Assembly: GCF_035650855.1 (NCBI RefSeq)
Contig: NZ_DASRGV010000223.1
Span: 1 to 29,354 of the forward strand
Origin: Actinocrinis sp035650855
GTDB lineage: Bacteria > Actinomycetota > Actinomycetes > Streptomycetales > Catenulisporaceae
Reading direction: 5' to 3'
DNA: 29,354 nucleotides
In this document: positions 7,535 to 14,906 of the stretch, piece by piece
Position numbering within the stretch: the stretch's first letter is position 1
Layout of the letters: the number at the start of each line of letters is the position of its first letter
Program-made: the position numbers and the translations under genes
Notes under the pieces: model-generated
Database searches by the model: none
Told to the model about the DNA's origin: nothing
Seen by the model: only the letters and a program-made list of their open reading frames with translations

Positions 7535-8626
7535 CTATGCGTGGTGGAAGGAGCCCGCGCTCTCGCGCACGATGAGCTCGGGGCGGCCGACCGCGTGCGG
7601 CACGATCGGGGCGGTGCCCTCGATCTCGCCGTGCAGCAGGGTGAAGCAGGCTCGGCCGAGCTCGACGAAGTCCATGCGCACGGTGGTGAGCGCCGGGGTG
7701 TAGAAGGCTGATTGCGGGGCGTTGTCGAACCCGACGACGCTCACGCTCTCCGGGATGCTGCGTCCGGCCTCGTGCATCGCGCGGATCACGCCGAGCGCGA
7801 GGTCGTCGTTGCCGCACAGGATCGCGCTCACCCCGGGGTCGCGGGCGAGGGTGCGGCCGGCCTGATAGCCGGCCAGCGCGTCCCAGCCGGCGCCCACAGG
7901 TTCGGGCGCCGTCACGCCGGCCGCCGCGAGAGCCGCGCGCCATCCGGCGGTGCGGCGGCTGGTGTGCGTAGTGGACGGGATGGCGACGTAATGCACCGTC
8001 GGGTGGCCGAGTTCGAGCAGATAGCGGGTCGCGGATCGCGCCGCCTCGCCGTCGTCGATCCACACCCACGGCTGTCCGGCTTGCGGCGGAGCCTGCGGGG
8101 TCTCCACCGCGGCGGCCACCGGCACTCCGTCCGGAACCGCTTGCAGCGCAAGGGTTCCGGCGTGGTCGAACGCGATCACGATGACGGAGCCGCTGGAGTC
8201 GGCGGCCCGGTCGACGGCGGCCCGCACGTGCTCGTCGTCGGAGGATTCCAGAACGCTGATGCCGACGGAGAACGCCGCGGCGCGCGCGGCCTCCTCGACG
8301 CCCTGCAGCGTGGCCGCGTAGCCGTACAGGGTCGTGTTCGAGGTGACCACGGTCAGCGACCGGTTCTCCCCGCTGGCCAGCGCACGCGCCGCAGAGTTCG
8401 GCCGGAAGCCCAGCTCGGCGATCGCGGCCTGCACCCGGTCCCGGGTCGAGTCGCGCACGTATGAGTTGCCGTTGATCACGCGCGAGACCGTCTGGTACGA
8501 GACCCCTGCGGCCTTCGCCACGTCACGGATGCTCACCGCGCGAGTGCGCTGGCGGGAAGGGCCGCCAGCCGCTTCCGCCGGGGTGGTCTCGGTCGGCGGG
8601 GGGCTTGTGTGACCGGTCACAGACAT
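7535..8626 (-). CDS. LacI-family transcriptional repressor of the sugar operon
   Basis: A 363-aa DNA-binding repressor with an N-terminal LacI helix-turn-helix (SIRDVAKAAGVSYQTVSRVIN, hinge RPNSAARALASG) and a periplasmic-binding-protein-like effector domain (GVEEAARAAAFSVGI, AILCGNDDLALGVIRAMHEAG, SVVGFDNAPQSAFYTPALTTVR). The ATG at 8626 is chosen because a TTGACA / 17 bp / CACAAT promoter puts the transcript start on its A; no ribosome site precedes any candidate start. GTG 8647 is the longest alternative (370 aa), but it lies inside the promoter. Two 14-bp palindromes overlap the promoter and first codons, so the protein very likely represses itself, the downstream importer and hydrolase genes, and the divergent alpha-galactosidase. 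The inducer is presumably a galactoside (inference). Confidence 0.93.
   Translation of the reverse strand: MSVTGHTSPPPTETTPAEAAGGPSRQRTRAVSIRDVAKAAGVSYQTVSRVINGNSYVRDSTRDRVQAAIAELGFRPNSAARALASGENRSLTVVTSNTTLYGYAATLQGVEEAARAAAFSVGISVLESSDDEHVRAAVDRAADSSGSVIVIAFDHAGTLALQAVPDGVPVAAAVETPQAPPQAGQPWVWIDDGEAARSATRYLLELGHPTVHYVAIPSTTHTSRRTAGWRAALAAAGVTAPEPVGAGWDALAGYQAGRTLARDPGVSAILCGNDDLALGVIRAMHEAGRSIPESVSVVGFDNAPQSAFYTPALTTVRMDFVELGRACFTLLHGEIEGTAPIVPHAVGRPELIVRESAGSFHHA
8608..8621. promoter_or_regulatory. LacI-type operator O1 (perfect palindrome)
   Basis: TGTGACCGGTCACA is a perfect 14-bp palindrome with the central CG typical of LacI-family sites. It lies in the first codons of lacI (about +6 to +19 of the predicted transcript). 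Its centre is 27 bp from the centre of operator O2. Confidence 0.75.
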
Positions 8627-8632
8627 GCCAGG

Positions 8633-8661
8633 ATTGTGAACGGTCACATATTCCCTGTCAA
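8633..8661 (-). promoter_or_regulatory. lacI promoter, predicted leaderless transcript
   Basis: On the minus strand the -35 is TTGACA (8661-8656), the spacer is 17 bp, and the -10 is CACAAT (8638-8633). Six bases separate the -10 from the ATG at 8626, so transcription is expected to start at or next to the A of the ATG. No Shine-Dalgarno sequence would be needed, and none is seen. Confidence 0.65.
8635..8648. promoter_or_regulatory. LacI-type operator O2
   Basis: TGTGAACGGTCACA differs from O1 by one base (C to A at position 6). It overlaps the -10 box and spacer of the predicted lacI promoter and lies about 105 bp upstream of the alpha-galactosidase start. A repressor here would block RNA polymerase for the lacI operon directly. 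Confidence 0.72.
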
Positions 8662-8751
8662 GACCTGCCGACCGAGTGCGCGAGGCTGTGCCATCCTGTG
8701 CACGGCGCGCTCGGCGCGCGGGTTCCGACGCGGCGCAGCGAGGAGCTAACC

Positions 8752-10998
8752 GTGCCCCAAGCCCCAGCCAGCCCGGCGAAAATCCAGGTCAGCAGCTTCA
8801 CCTGGGGTGACGCGGACCTCCGGCTGCAGTTCCGGGTCGGCTCAGACGGCGTCGTGCGCCTCGCCGCGCTCGGCTCCGCGGCGGACCTCGCCACCATCGC
8901 TGACGAGGCGTGCACCGACATCGACGGCGACCTCACCGGTCCGCTCTTCCTGCCTTTAGTCGAGGTGCTGGTGACCGGATCTGGACGCAACCGTTCCGGC
9001 GAGCGCAGCATTCACACCGCCGCCGGATCGCGGCTGCTGTACCAGGGGCATGAGGAGAGCCGGGATGGCGTCTGGTCGCAGTTGCGCGTAGACCTGGCGG
9101 ATCCGGACAGCGGCTTGGCGGCGCAGATCCTCCTGCGGTCGCCGGACGGTGTCGGCGCAGTGCAGTCGACGGTCCGCATCGCCAACCGCGGCGTGCGGCG
9201 CCTCGTGCTCGAATCGGTGACCTCGTTCGTCATCTCCGGACTGGTCAACGAGGCGACGGAAGCGGATGAGGCGGGGGAGGGGCACGACCACCTGGCCGGC
9301 CTCGACGTGCTCTGGGCCGACAACGACTGGCTGGCCGAAGGGCGCTGGCAGCGCGTCTCCCTGCGCGAGGCGTTGGTGGACGTCGACCGGGCGCGGCACT
9401 ATCAGGACCCGCGCAGCAGCTTCCAACGCACCAGCCAGGGGAGCTGGTCCACGGGACGCCACCTGCCGATGGGCGCCCTCGTCGCGCGCGGCGGAGGCAG
9501 GGTACTGGCATGGCAGGTCGAGAGCAGCGCCGGCTGGCGCTGGGAGATCGGGGAGCACAGCAGCACGGCCTACCTGGCGCTGCTCGGCCCCACGGACTGC
9601 GACCATCAGTGGCGGCAGGTGCTCGAACCGGGGGACGAGTTCACCACCGTGCCTGCCGCGGTCGCCTTCGGCGCGGCCCCGTTCGGGTCCGATGACGACG
9701 CCCTCGCCGCCGCTATCAGCGAGCTGACGAACTACCGCCGCGCGCTGCGCCGCCCGCACCCGGAACAAGCCACACTGCCGGTCATCTTCAACGACTACAT
9801 GAACACCCTGATGGGCGACCCGACCGCGGACAAACTCGCGCCGCTCATCGACGCGGCGGCCGGCGTCGGCGCCGAGGTCTTCGTCATCGACGCCGGCTGG
9901 TACGACGACGACGCGGCCGGGTGGTGGGACAGCGTCGGCGAGTGGCAGGAGTCGAGGTCGCGCTTCCCGGACGGCATGGCCAAGACGACCGACCGCATCC
10001 GGGCCGCGGGCATGGTGCCGGGGCTCTGGCTCGAACCGGAGGTCGTCGGGCTGCGCAGCCCGGTCGCGGCGCGGCTGCCCGAGGCGGCGTTCTTCCAGCG
10101 CGACGGCATCCGCGTGGTCGAGCACGGCCGCTACCAGCTGGACCTGCGCCACCCGGCCGCGGTGCGGCACCTGGACCAGGTCGTGGACCGGCTCGTCGCG
10201 GACTACGGCGTCGGCTACTTCAAGCTCGACTACAACATCAACCCCGGTCCCGGCACCGATCTCGGCGGCAGCGCGGGCTCCGGCCTGCTGGGACATCAGC
10301 GTGCTTACCTGGCCTGGCTCGACGCGGTGCTCGACCGGCATCCCGGGCTCATCCTGGAGAACTGCTCCTCCGGCGGCATGCGCACCGACTACGCGCTGCT
10401 CGCCAGGCTCCAGCTCCAGTCCACCAGCGACCAGCAGGACCCGTTGCGCTACCCGCCGATCGCGGCCGCCGCGCCCGCCGCGATGCTGCCGGAGCAGGCC
10501 GCCGTCTGGGCGTATCCGCAGCCCGGCTACGACGCGGACCTGAACGCCTTCACGCTCGCCAGCGCGCTGCTCGGCCGGGTCCACCTTTCCGGCTACCTGA
10601 ACCGGATGAGCGCCGAACAGCGCGCGCTGGTGGCCGAGGCGGTCGCCGTCTACAAGCTGATCCGCGCCGACATCCCGCGCTCGGTCCCCTTCTGGCCGCT
10701 CGGGCTGCCCGGCTGGACCGGCCCGTGGGTCGCCCTCGGCCAGCGAGCACCGTTCGCGACGTACCTGACCGCCTGGCGCCGGATCGGCGAGTCAGACAGC
10801 GAACAAACCCTCGGCGTACCGCACCTGCGCGGCCACGACGTGACCCCGCGCACGCTCTTCCCCGCGGCGACGGCTACGGACGCCGACCTGTCCTGGGATC
10901 CGGATCGCGGCGAACTCACCGTGCGCCTGCCGCGCCCCGGCACCGCGCGTCTCATATCCCTGACACACCGCGACCTCGGCTGCGCCGACGCCGGCTGA
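8752..10998 (+). CDS. GH36 alpha-galactosidase
   Basis: A 748-aa cytoplasmic enzyme (no signal peptide) that removes terminal alpha-linked galactose from oligosaccharides. The GTG at 8752 is chosen because GAGGAGC sits 8 bp upstream and the GH36 N-terminal beta-sandwich domain starts just after it. The frame stays open 147 bp further upstream, across operator O2 and the lacI promoter and up to O1, which makes an earlier start unlikely. GH36 landmarks: VIDAGWYDDD, GLWLEPEVV, the nucleophile D493 in YFKLDYN, LENCSSGGMRTDY, and the acid/base D560 in STSDQQDP. Length is normal for bacterial GH36. It diverges from the lacI-importer operon and shares its operators, so it is likely induced together with it. 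It would split alpha-galactosides after import. Raffinose-family or galactomannan fragments are plausible substrates but not proven. Confidence 0.95.
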   Translation: MPQAPASPAKIQVSSFTWGDADLRLQFRVGSDGVVRLAALGSAADLATIADEACTDIDGDLTGPLFLPLVEVLVTGSGRNRSGERSIHTAAGSRLLYQGHEESRDGVWSQLRVDLADPDSGLAAQILLRSPDGVGAVQSTVRIANRGVRRLVLESVTSFVISGLVNEATEADEAGEGHDHLAGLDVLWADNDWLAEGRWQRVSLREALVDVDRARHYQDPRSSFQRTSQGSWSTGRHLPMGALVARGGGRVLAWQVESSAGWRWEIGEHSSTAYLALLGPTDCDHQWRQVLEPGDEFTTVPAAVAFGAAPFGSDDDALAAAISELTNYRRALRRPHPEQATLPVIFNDYMNTLMGDPTADKLAPLIDAAAGVGAEVFVIDAGWYDDDAAGWWDSVGEWQESRSRFPDGMAKTTDRIRAAGMVPGLWLEPEVVGLRSPVAARLPEAAFFQRDGIRVVEHGRYQLDLRHPAAVRHLDQVVDRLVADYGVGYFKLDYNINPGPGTDLGGSAGSGLLGHQRAYLAWLDAVLDRHPGLILENCSSGGMRTDYALLARLQLQSTSDQQDPLRYPPIAAAAPAAMLPEQAAVWAYPQPGYDADLNAFTLASALLGRVHLSGYLNRMSAEQRALVAEAVAVYKLIRADIPRSVPFWPLGLPGWTGPWVALGQRAPFATYLTAWRRIGESDSEQTLGVPHLRGHDVTPRTLFPAATATDADLSWDPDRGELTVRLPRPGTARLISLTHRDLGCADAG

Positions 10999-11019
10999 AC
11001 CCGCGCACGCGCGCGGGTT
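10998..11019. terminator. hairpin between convergent genes
   Basis: A 9-bp perfect stem AACCCGCGC / GCGCGGGTT with a 4-nt loop starts on the last base of the alpha-galactosidase stop codon. It is placed to terminate this gene and the convergent ABM-domain gene. No U-tract follows. Confidence 0.6.
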
Positions 11020-11023
11020 CGGG

Positions 11024-11353
11024 CTAGACGACCTCGCCTGAGGAGAGGTCCCGGGCGTCGAAATGCGTCACGACCGGGGGCGCAGCGAAGAACTCGCCGA
11101 CGGCGCCGCGCCACTGCGGGAACAGCTCCGAGCCGCGGAACTCGACCGTGTGCGCTTCGAGCGACTGCCAGCCGACCAGCAGCAGGTAGACGCCTGGGTC
11201 CTCCACCTGGCGGATCAGCCGGCTCCAGCGGTAGCCGGGGGACTTGGCGATGGCCTGCTCGCCGCGGCGGAACGCCTGCTCGAACTCGGCCTCGCGTCCC
11301 GGGGTGATGGTGAGCTGGGCGTGTTCGACGACGGGACGCTGTTCGGCGGTCAT
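11024..11353 (-). CDS. small ABM-domain protein (antibiotic biosynthesis monooxygenase fold)
   Basis: A 109-aa protein starting at the ATG at 11353, with GGAGCG upstream; the frame is open further upstream without a better start. The pattern HAQLTITPGREAEFEQAFRRGEQAIAKSPGYRWSRLIRQVEDPGVYLLLVGWQSLEAHTVEFRGS is typical of the ABM dimeric alpha/beta-barrel family (beta strand, helix, GYxxxxLxR, YxLxVxWxSxExH). Members oxidise small aromatics or act as heme- or quinone-related accessory proteins; many have no known substrate. It diverges from the GNAT gene, with an 85-bp shared control region. No residue here identifies a specific reaction. Confidence 0.85.
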   Translation of the reverse strand: MTAEQRPVVEHAQLTITPGREAEFEQAFRRGEQAIAKSPGYRWSRLIRQVEDPGVYLLLVGWQSLEAHTVEFRGSELFPQWRGAVGEFFAAPPVVTHFDARDLSSGEVV

Positions 11354-11438
11354 GGTTCGCTCCAGGGGCGCGGCGGCGGGCTGGCTGTCCGAGGGCGAGG
11401 TTAACGTAGCCTCGGGACTGGAAGGGACGGGGTCGATC

Positions 11439-12053
11439 ATGGCGCAAGCGATCCGGATCGTGCCGGCGAACGAGGCCTCGTGGGAGGACGTGCAGGCCGT
11501 CTTCGGGCGCCGCGGCGAGCCGGCCCGCTGCCAGTGCCAGTGGTTCCGCACTCCGGCCGCCGAGTGGCCGGCGCTGGCGCGCGAGGAGCGCGAGTGGCGG
11601 CACCGCGAGCAGGTCGGGTGCGACCCCGGCTCCGACCCCGACCCCGGCCCCGGCGAGACCAGCGGCTTGATCGCCTACCTCGATAGCGAGCCGGCCGGCT
11701 GGTGCGCGGTGGCGCCGCGGGTGGACTACCCGCACCTGCGCACGCAGAAGGTGCCGTGGGCCGGCCGCGCCGAGGACAAGGACGACACCGGCGTGTGGGC
11801 CGTGACCTGCTTCGTCACGCGGACCGGCTTCCGGCGCCGCGGGGTCAGCCGCGCGCTCGCCGCGGCCTCGGTCGGCTTCGCCCGCGAGCGTGGCGCCCGG
11901 GCGCTCGAGGCCTATCCGATGCTCGTCAAACCGGGGTACGAGATGACCTGGGGCGAGCTTTACGTCGGTGACCGCAACAGCTTCGTCGCGGCCGGGTTCA
12001 CCGAGGTGAGCCGACCGACGGTCCGGCGCGTCGTGATGCGCGTGGAGTTCTGA
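11439..12053 (+). CDS. GNAT-family N-acetyltransferase
   Basis: A 204-aa cytoplasmic acyltransferase using acetyl-CoA. The ATG at 11439 has GAAGGGAC upstream; a longer open frame to 11244 runs through the neighbouring gene and is rejected. The GNAT core is VWAVTCFVTRTGFRRRGVSRALAAASVGFARERGARALEAYPM, where the RRRGV segment is the acetyl-CoA pyrophosphate loop (motif A). The N-terminal part carries a cysteine pair, CQCQWF, seen in a common actinobacterial GNAT subgroup. A short Asp-Pro repeat (CDPGSDPDPGPG, about residues 65-76) sits in a loop and looks like local slippage of GACCCC units. The substrate is unknown. Confidence 0.88.
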   Translation: MAQAIRIVPANEASWEDVQAVFGRRGEPARCQCQWFRTPAAEWPALAREEREWRHREQVGCDPGSDPDPGPGETSGLIAYLDSEPAGWCAVAPRVDYPHLRTQKVPWAGRAEDKDDTGVWAVTCFVTRTGFRRRGVSRALAAASVGFARERGARALEAYPMLVKPGYEMTWGELYVGDRNSFVAAGFTEVSRPTVRRVVMRVEF

Positions 12054-12055
12054 GC

Positions 12056-12083
12056 CCGGCGCCGGTCCGAAACCCGGCGCCGG
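12056..12083 (+). terminator. terminator after the GNAT gene
   Basis: Two copies of the self-complementary 10-mer CCGGCGCCGG (12056-12065 and 12074-12083) can pair across an 8-nt loop. They are followed directly by TTTTC. The hairpin starts three bases after the GNAT stop codon. The rest of the gap up to the ROK start at 12217 shows nothing else clear. Confidence 0.65.
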
Positions 12084-12216
12084 TTTTCGGGTTTTCCCGG
12101 TTTCCAGGGCCGCGGCCTGCCGGGCCGGCTCTGATCGTCGCGATGCCGGTCATCCTCGTGTACGTTGCGATCAGCGCCCCGCCGATCCCGGGCGCCGCAA
12201 GGAGCCGTCAAACCGG

Positions 12217-13167
12217 ATGAACGTCCCCAGCCTGGTGGCCGCGATCGACATCGGCGGCACGAAGATCGCCGGTGCCCTCGTCGACGCGGCGGGCGCCATA
12301 TCAAGGCACGTCGTCGCGGACACCCGCGCGACCCGGTCGGCCGACGAGGTGATGGCCGCCGTCGCGCAGGTCGTCGGCTCGATCTCGGCGGGGCCCGGAT
12401 GGGAGCGGGTGGCGGCGGTCGGCATCGGCAGTGCCGGCCCGGTGGACATCAGCCGCGGCAGCGTCTCGCCGGTCAACATCCCGGGCTGGCGTGACTTCCC
12501 GCTGGTCGAGCGGGTGCGCGGGCTTCCGGCCGTCGGCGGGCGGCCGGTGGTGCTCGGCGGCGACGGCGTGGCGCTGGCCGCCGCAGAACACTGGCTCGGT
12601 GCCGCGCAGCCTTATGCCAACGCGCTGTGTATGACGGTGTCGACCGGAGTCGGCGGCGGCCTGATCCTCGGCGGCGAGGTATATCCGGGCCCGACCGGAA
12701 ACGCGGGACACATCGGCCACCTGAGCGTTGCTGTGGACGGCGACGCGTGTCCGTGTGGTGGCCGTGGCTGCGTGGAGACGATGGCCAGCGGCCCGGCGAT
12801 CGCGCGCCGGGCGATCAGCGAAGGCTGGCAGCCGCCGCAGGGCGACCGCTCCGCCAAGGCGGCGGCCGAAGCGGCCCGCGCAGGGGACCGCGCGGCGCTG
12901 GCCGCGTTCGACCGGGCCGCCCGCGCGCTCGCGGCCGGCGTCGCGGCCACCGCGGCGCTCGTGGAGATCGACGCCGTCGTCGTCGGCGGCGGTGTCGCCA
13001 AGGCCGGAGAGCTGCTCCTCGACCCGCTGCGGCGGCACCTGAAGGAGTATGCCGCGCTCCCGTTCACCAGCGCACTGGTCGTCGTGCCGGCGCAGCAGGG
13101 CACTGATGCCGGACTGATCGGCGCGGCGCATCTGGCCCGCGCGGCGCTCGGCGATCCGGTGGCATAG
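12217..13167 (+). CDS. ROK-family sugar kinase (glucokinase-like)
   Basis: A 316-aa cytoplasmic ATP-dependent hexose kinase. The ATG at 12217 follows GGAG at 12200. Residues 9-16 (AIDIGGTK) are the phosphate-binding loop. STGVGGGLI (142-150) and GNAGHIGH (161-168) are the ROK signature. The zinc site is H168 with C178, C180 and C185 in CPCGGRGCVE. The catalytic Asp appears as D116, but its usual ENDAN setting is changed to GGDGV, losing the Asn residues that help hold the sugar. No DNA-binding domain is present, so it is a kinase, not a NagC-type repressor. It could phosphorylate glucose or galactose-pathway sugars released by the enzymes to its left, but it is not in their operon. The sugar is uncertain. 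Confidence 0.9.
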   Translation: MNVPSLVAAIDIGGTKIAGALVDAAGAISRHVVADTRATRSADEVMAAVAQVVGSISAGPGWERVAAVGIGSAGPVDISRGSVSPVNIPGWRDFPLVERVRGLPAVGGRPVVLGGDGVALAAAEHWLGAAQPYANALCMTVSTGVGGGLILGGEVYPGPTGNAGHIGHLSVAVDGDACPCGGRGCVETMASGPAIARRAISEGWQPPQGDRSAKAAAEAARAGDRAALAAFDRAARALAAGVAATAALVEIDAVVVGGGVAKAGELLLDPLRRHLKEYAALPFTSALVVVPAQQGTDAGLIGAAHLARAALGDPVA

Positions 13168-13182
13168 CCGCGGCGCGACCTT

Positions 13183-14790
13183 CTACGAGTTCTGCTTTTG
13201 GGTGGGGAAGCCGCCGTACGGCGCGGCCTTCTGGAGGTACGCGACGCCCTTCTTCATGGACTCGGCCGGCGGGTGCGAGAGATACGACTGCCACTTCGGC
13301 GCGGGGTTGTGCCGCATCCGCGTGTAGCAGGCGAGTGCGTATCCGAACATGCGCTGATCCAGGTAGCCGAGGCGCCGGACCGAGAAGCCGGAGACGTTCG
13401 GCTGCGCGGTGCGCGCGGCGTTGGCGTTGAAGATGCCGAGGCCGAAGAAGACCGTGACCAGGTCGGTGAGCGCTTCCATGTCCGCTCGCCCGGGCTCGAT
13501 TCGGTCCTCGCCGTTCAGCCTCGCGTGCCCGAGTTCGTGCGCGATGATCGCGGTCATCCGCAACTGGTCCGCGGATGCGTCGCGGTCGAGGGTGATGACG
13601 CGGGCGCCGTTTTCGTCCTGCTCGAAGACGCCGGCCGCGAAGCTCTCGCTGTGCACCACGTACTTGAACATCTCGGGATCACGGGACGGCTTGCCCACCA
13701 GCCGCACCGTGATCCGGTCAGGCAACAGACCCATCATCGGGCAGACGGTCCGTACCAGAGCCTTGATGTCGTCGTCCGTGCCGTTGTAAGGCAGCGGGAA
13801 GAACTCACGCGTGGGCAGCACGGTAGGCCGCTGCACCGGGTCGTAGCCGAACTGCGTGGTGAACCAGAGCATGGATTCCTCGATCCACGTCTGCTCCTGC
13901 TCGCTGACCGGGCATCCGTCCGAGCGCGCAGCGGCCGCCCGCCACGCGGCGCGCACCTCGCTCACCGCCTCGCGAACCGTCGCCGGCTGCGGCCTCGACC
14001 GCGCCTCGGCGGCGACTTCGTGCAGCAGCGGCCGCGTGGCTGCCACGCACCAGGCCAGGATCCACAAAGCGGCGATCGAACCGAAGACGACCACTGTCAT
14101 GCTGTCGTGCATCAGCAGCAGGGCCACGGTCGGTATCGCGAGGATCAGCCCGTTGCGCCTGGCGTGGCGCAGACGCCCGCGCGGCCCGTGGTCGCGGGCA
14201 CCGAGGGAGAGCTGCACGACGCCGAGGCCCGCCACCAGAAGAAGCGCCGCGATGACGCATACGACGTTGAAATCGCCGACCGGGCTCCCGGTCGAGTCGC
14301 CGCTGAATCCGTCGCCGTGGGCACTTATGACGGCGCCTCGCCACACGACGACCGAGATGGCCGTGCCGGGTTTTGGCGCGGGGCTGGTGAAACCGGCCAT
14401 CTGGCCGCTCACCGTGCCGCCGGGCACGAGGCCGTCGCCGCGTAGGATCAGCGTGGTTGTGGCTTCGCCGCCGCGCGAGCCAGCCGTCTGATACGCCCGC
14501 ACCACGGTATCCGTCCCGACGGTGCGGCATTCGGCGTTCGGCGATGTGCCGGCCGAGCACATCCGACCTGACTGGTAAGCATCGGCCGGCCCCGCCGCGA
14601 CCCACGCCCAAGCGAAGAAGATCACTGATCCGGCGAGCAGCAGCCACGCGCACAGGAAGCCCGCCACCGACGCCCGAAGTTCGCGCTGCCCGACGCGCAG
14701 CTTGCGCCCGGACCCCGCCGTCGCGCCGCTACCCGGCCTCGCCCGTTCCCTCGTGGCGTTCGCTGATCCCACCGCGCCTGGTGCCCCCAC
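13183..14790 (-). CDS. membrane-embedded HELGH zinc metallopeptidase-like protein
   Basis: A 535-aa protein starting at GTG 14790 (G-rich GAGGGGG upstream). A basic cytoplasmic tail is followed by a membrane helix (about 41-66), then an extracellular loop of about 100 residues (67-170, containing C78 and C88). Three further helices follow (about 171-190, 212-228 and 232-251), and then a large C-terminal domain predicted to be in the cytoplasm. The peptidase signature is H418-E419-L-G-H422 (IIAHELGHARLNGED), with E439 and D443 in ADMEALTDLV as likely third ligand and supporting acid, the gluzincin pattern. The preceding region (about 290-410) shows no familiar peptidase motif. It resembles M48-like or other membrane gluzincins only at the active site. 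Substrate unknown; the outer loop could sense a signal. It ends 15 bp from the convergent kinase gene. Confidence 0.75.
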   Translation of the reverse strand: MGAPGAVGSANATRERARPGSGATAGSGRKLRVGQRELRASVAGFLCAWLLLAGSVIFFAWAWVAAGPADAYQSGRMCSAGTSPNAECRTVGTDTVVRAYQTAGSRGGEATTTLILRGDGLVPGGTVSGQMAGFTSPAPKPGTAISVVVWRGAVISAHGDGFSGDSTGSPVGDFNVVCVIAALLLVAGLGVVQLSLGARDHGPRGRLRHARRNGLILAIPTVALLLMHDSMTVVVFGSIAALWILAWCVAATRPLLHEVAAEARSRPQPATVREAVSEVRAAWRAAAARSDGCPVSEQEQTWIEESMLWFTTQFGYDPVQRPTVLPTREFFPLPYNGTDDDIKALVRTVCPMMGLLPDRITVRLVGKPSRDPEMFKYVVHSESFAAGVFEQDENGARVITLDRDASADQLRMTAIIAHELGHARLNGEDRIEPGRADMEALTDLVTVFFGLGIFNANAARTAQPNVSGFSVRRLGYLDQRMFGYALACYTRMRHNPAPKWQSYLSHPPAESMKKGVAYLQKAAPYGGFPTQKQNS

Positions 14791-14906
14791 CCCGACCCGC
14801 CCCCTCGGCCGAACCGCAGCAACTTCAGTTCAGCGTAGCGAAGCATGACCTCGCAGGACACGGGCATACGGGCGGGAAGTTCCGGTGCCCGTGGAGGGTG
14901 AGGCCC

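Noticed and set aside
8605..8751. Longer N-terminus for the alpha-galactosidase
   Set aside because: It would span operator O2 and the lacI promoter, is Cys-rich and unlike GH36, and the GTG at 8752 has a strong ribosome site.
8956..10584. 542-codon minus-strand frame opposite the GH36 gene
   Set aside because: Shadow of a well-supported alpha-galactosidase; no recognisable motif.
12217..13167. NagC-type ROK repressor
   Set aside because: No N-terminal helix-turn-helix; the protein starts directly with the ATP loop.
14457..14906. N-terminal extension of the first YihY protein
   Set aside because: It lies opposite the metallopeptidase gene and shows no family similarity; GTG 14907 has GGAGGGTGAGG upstream.
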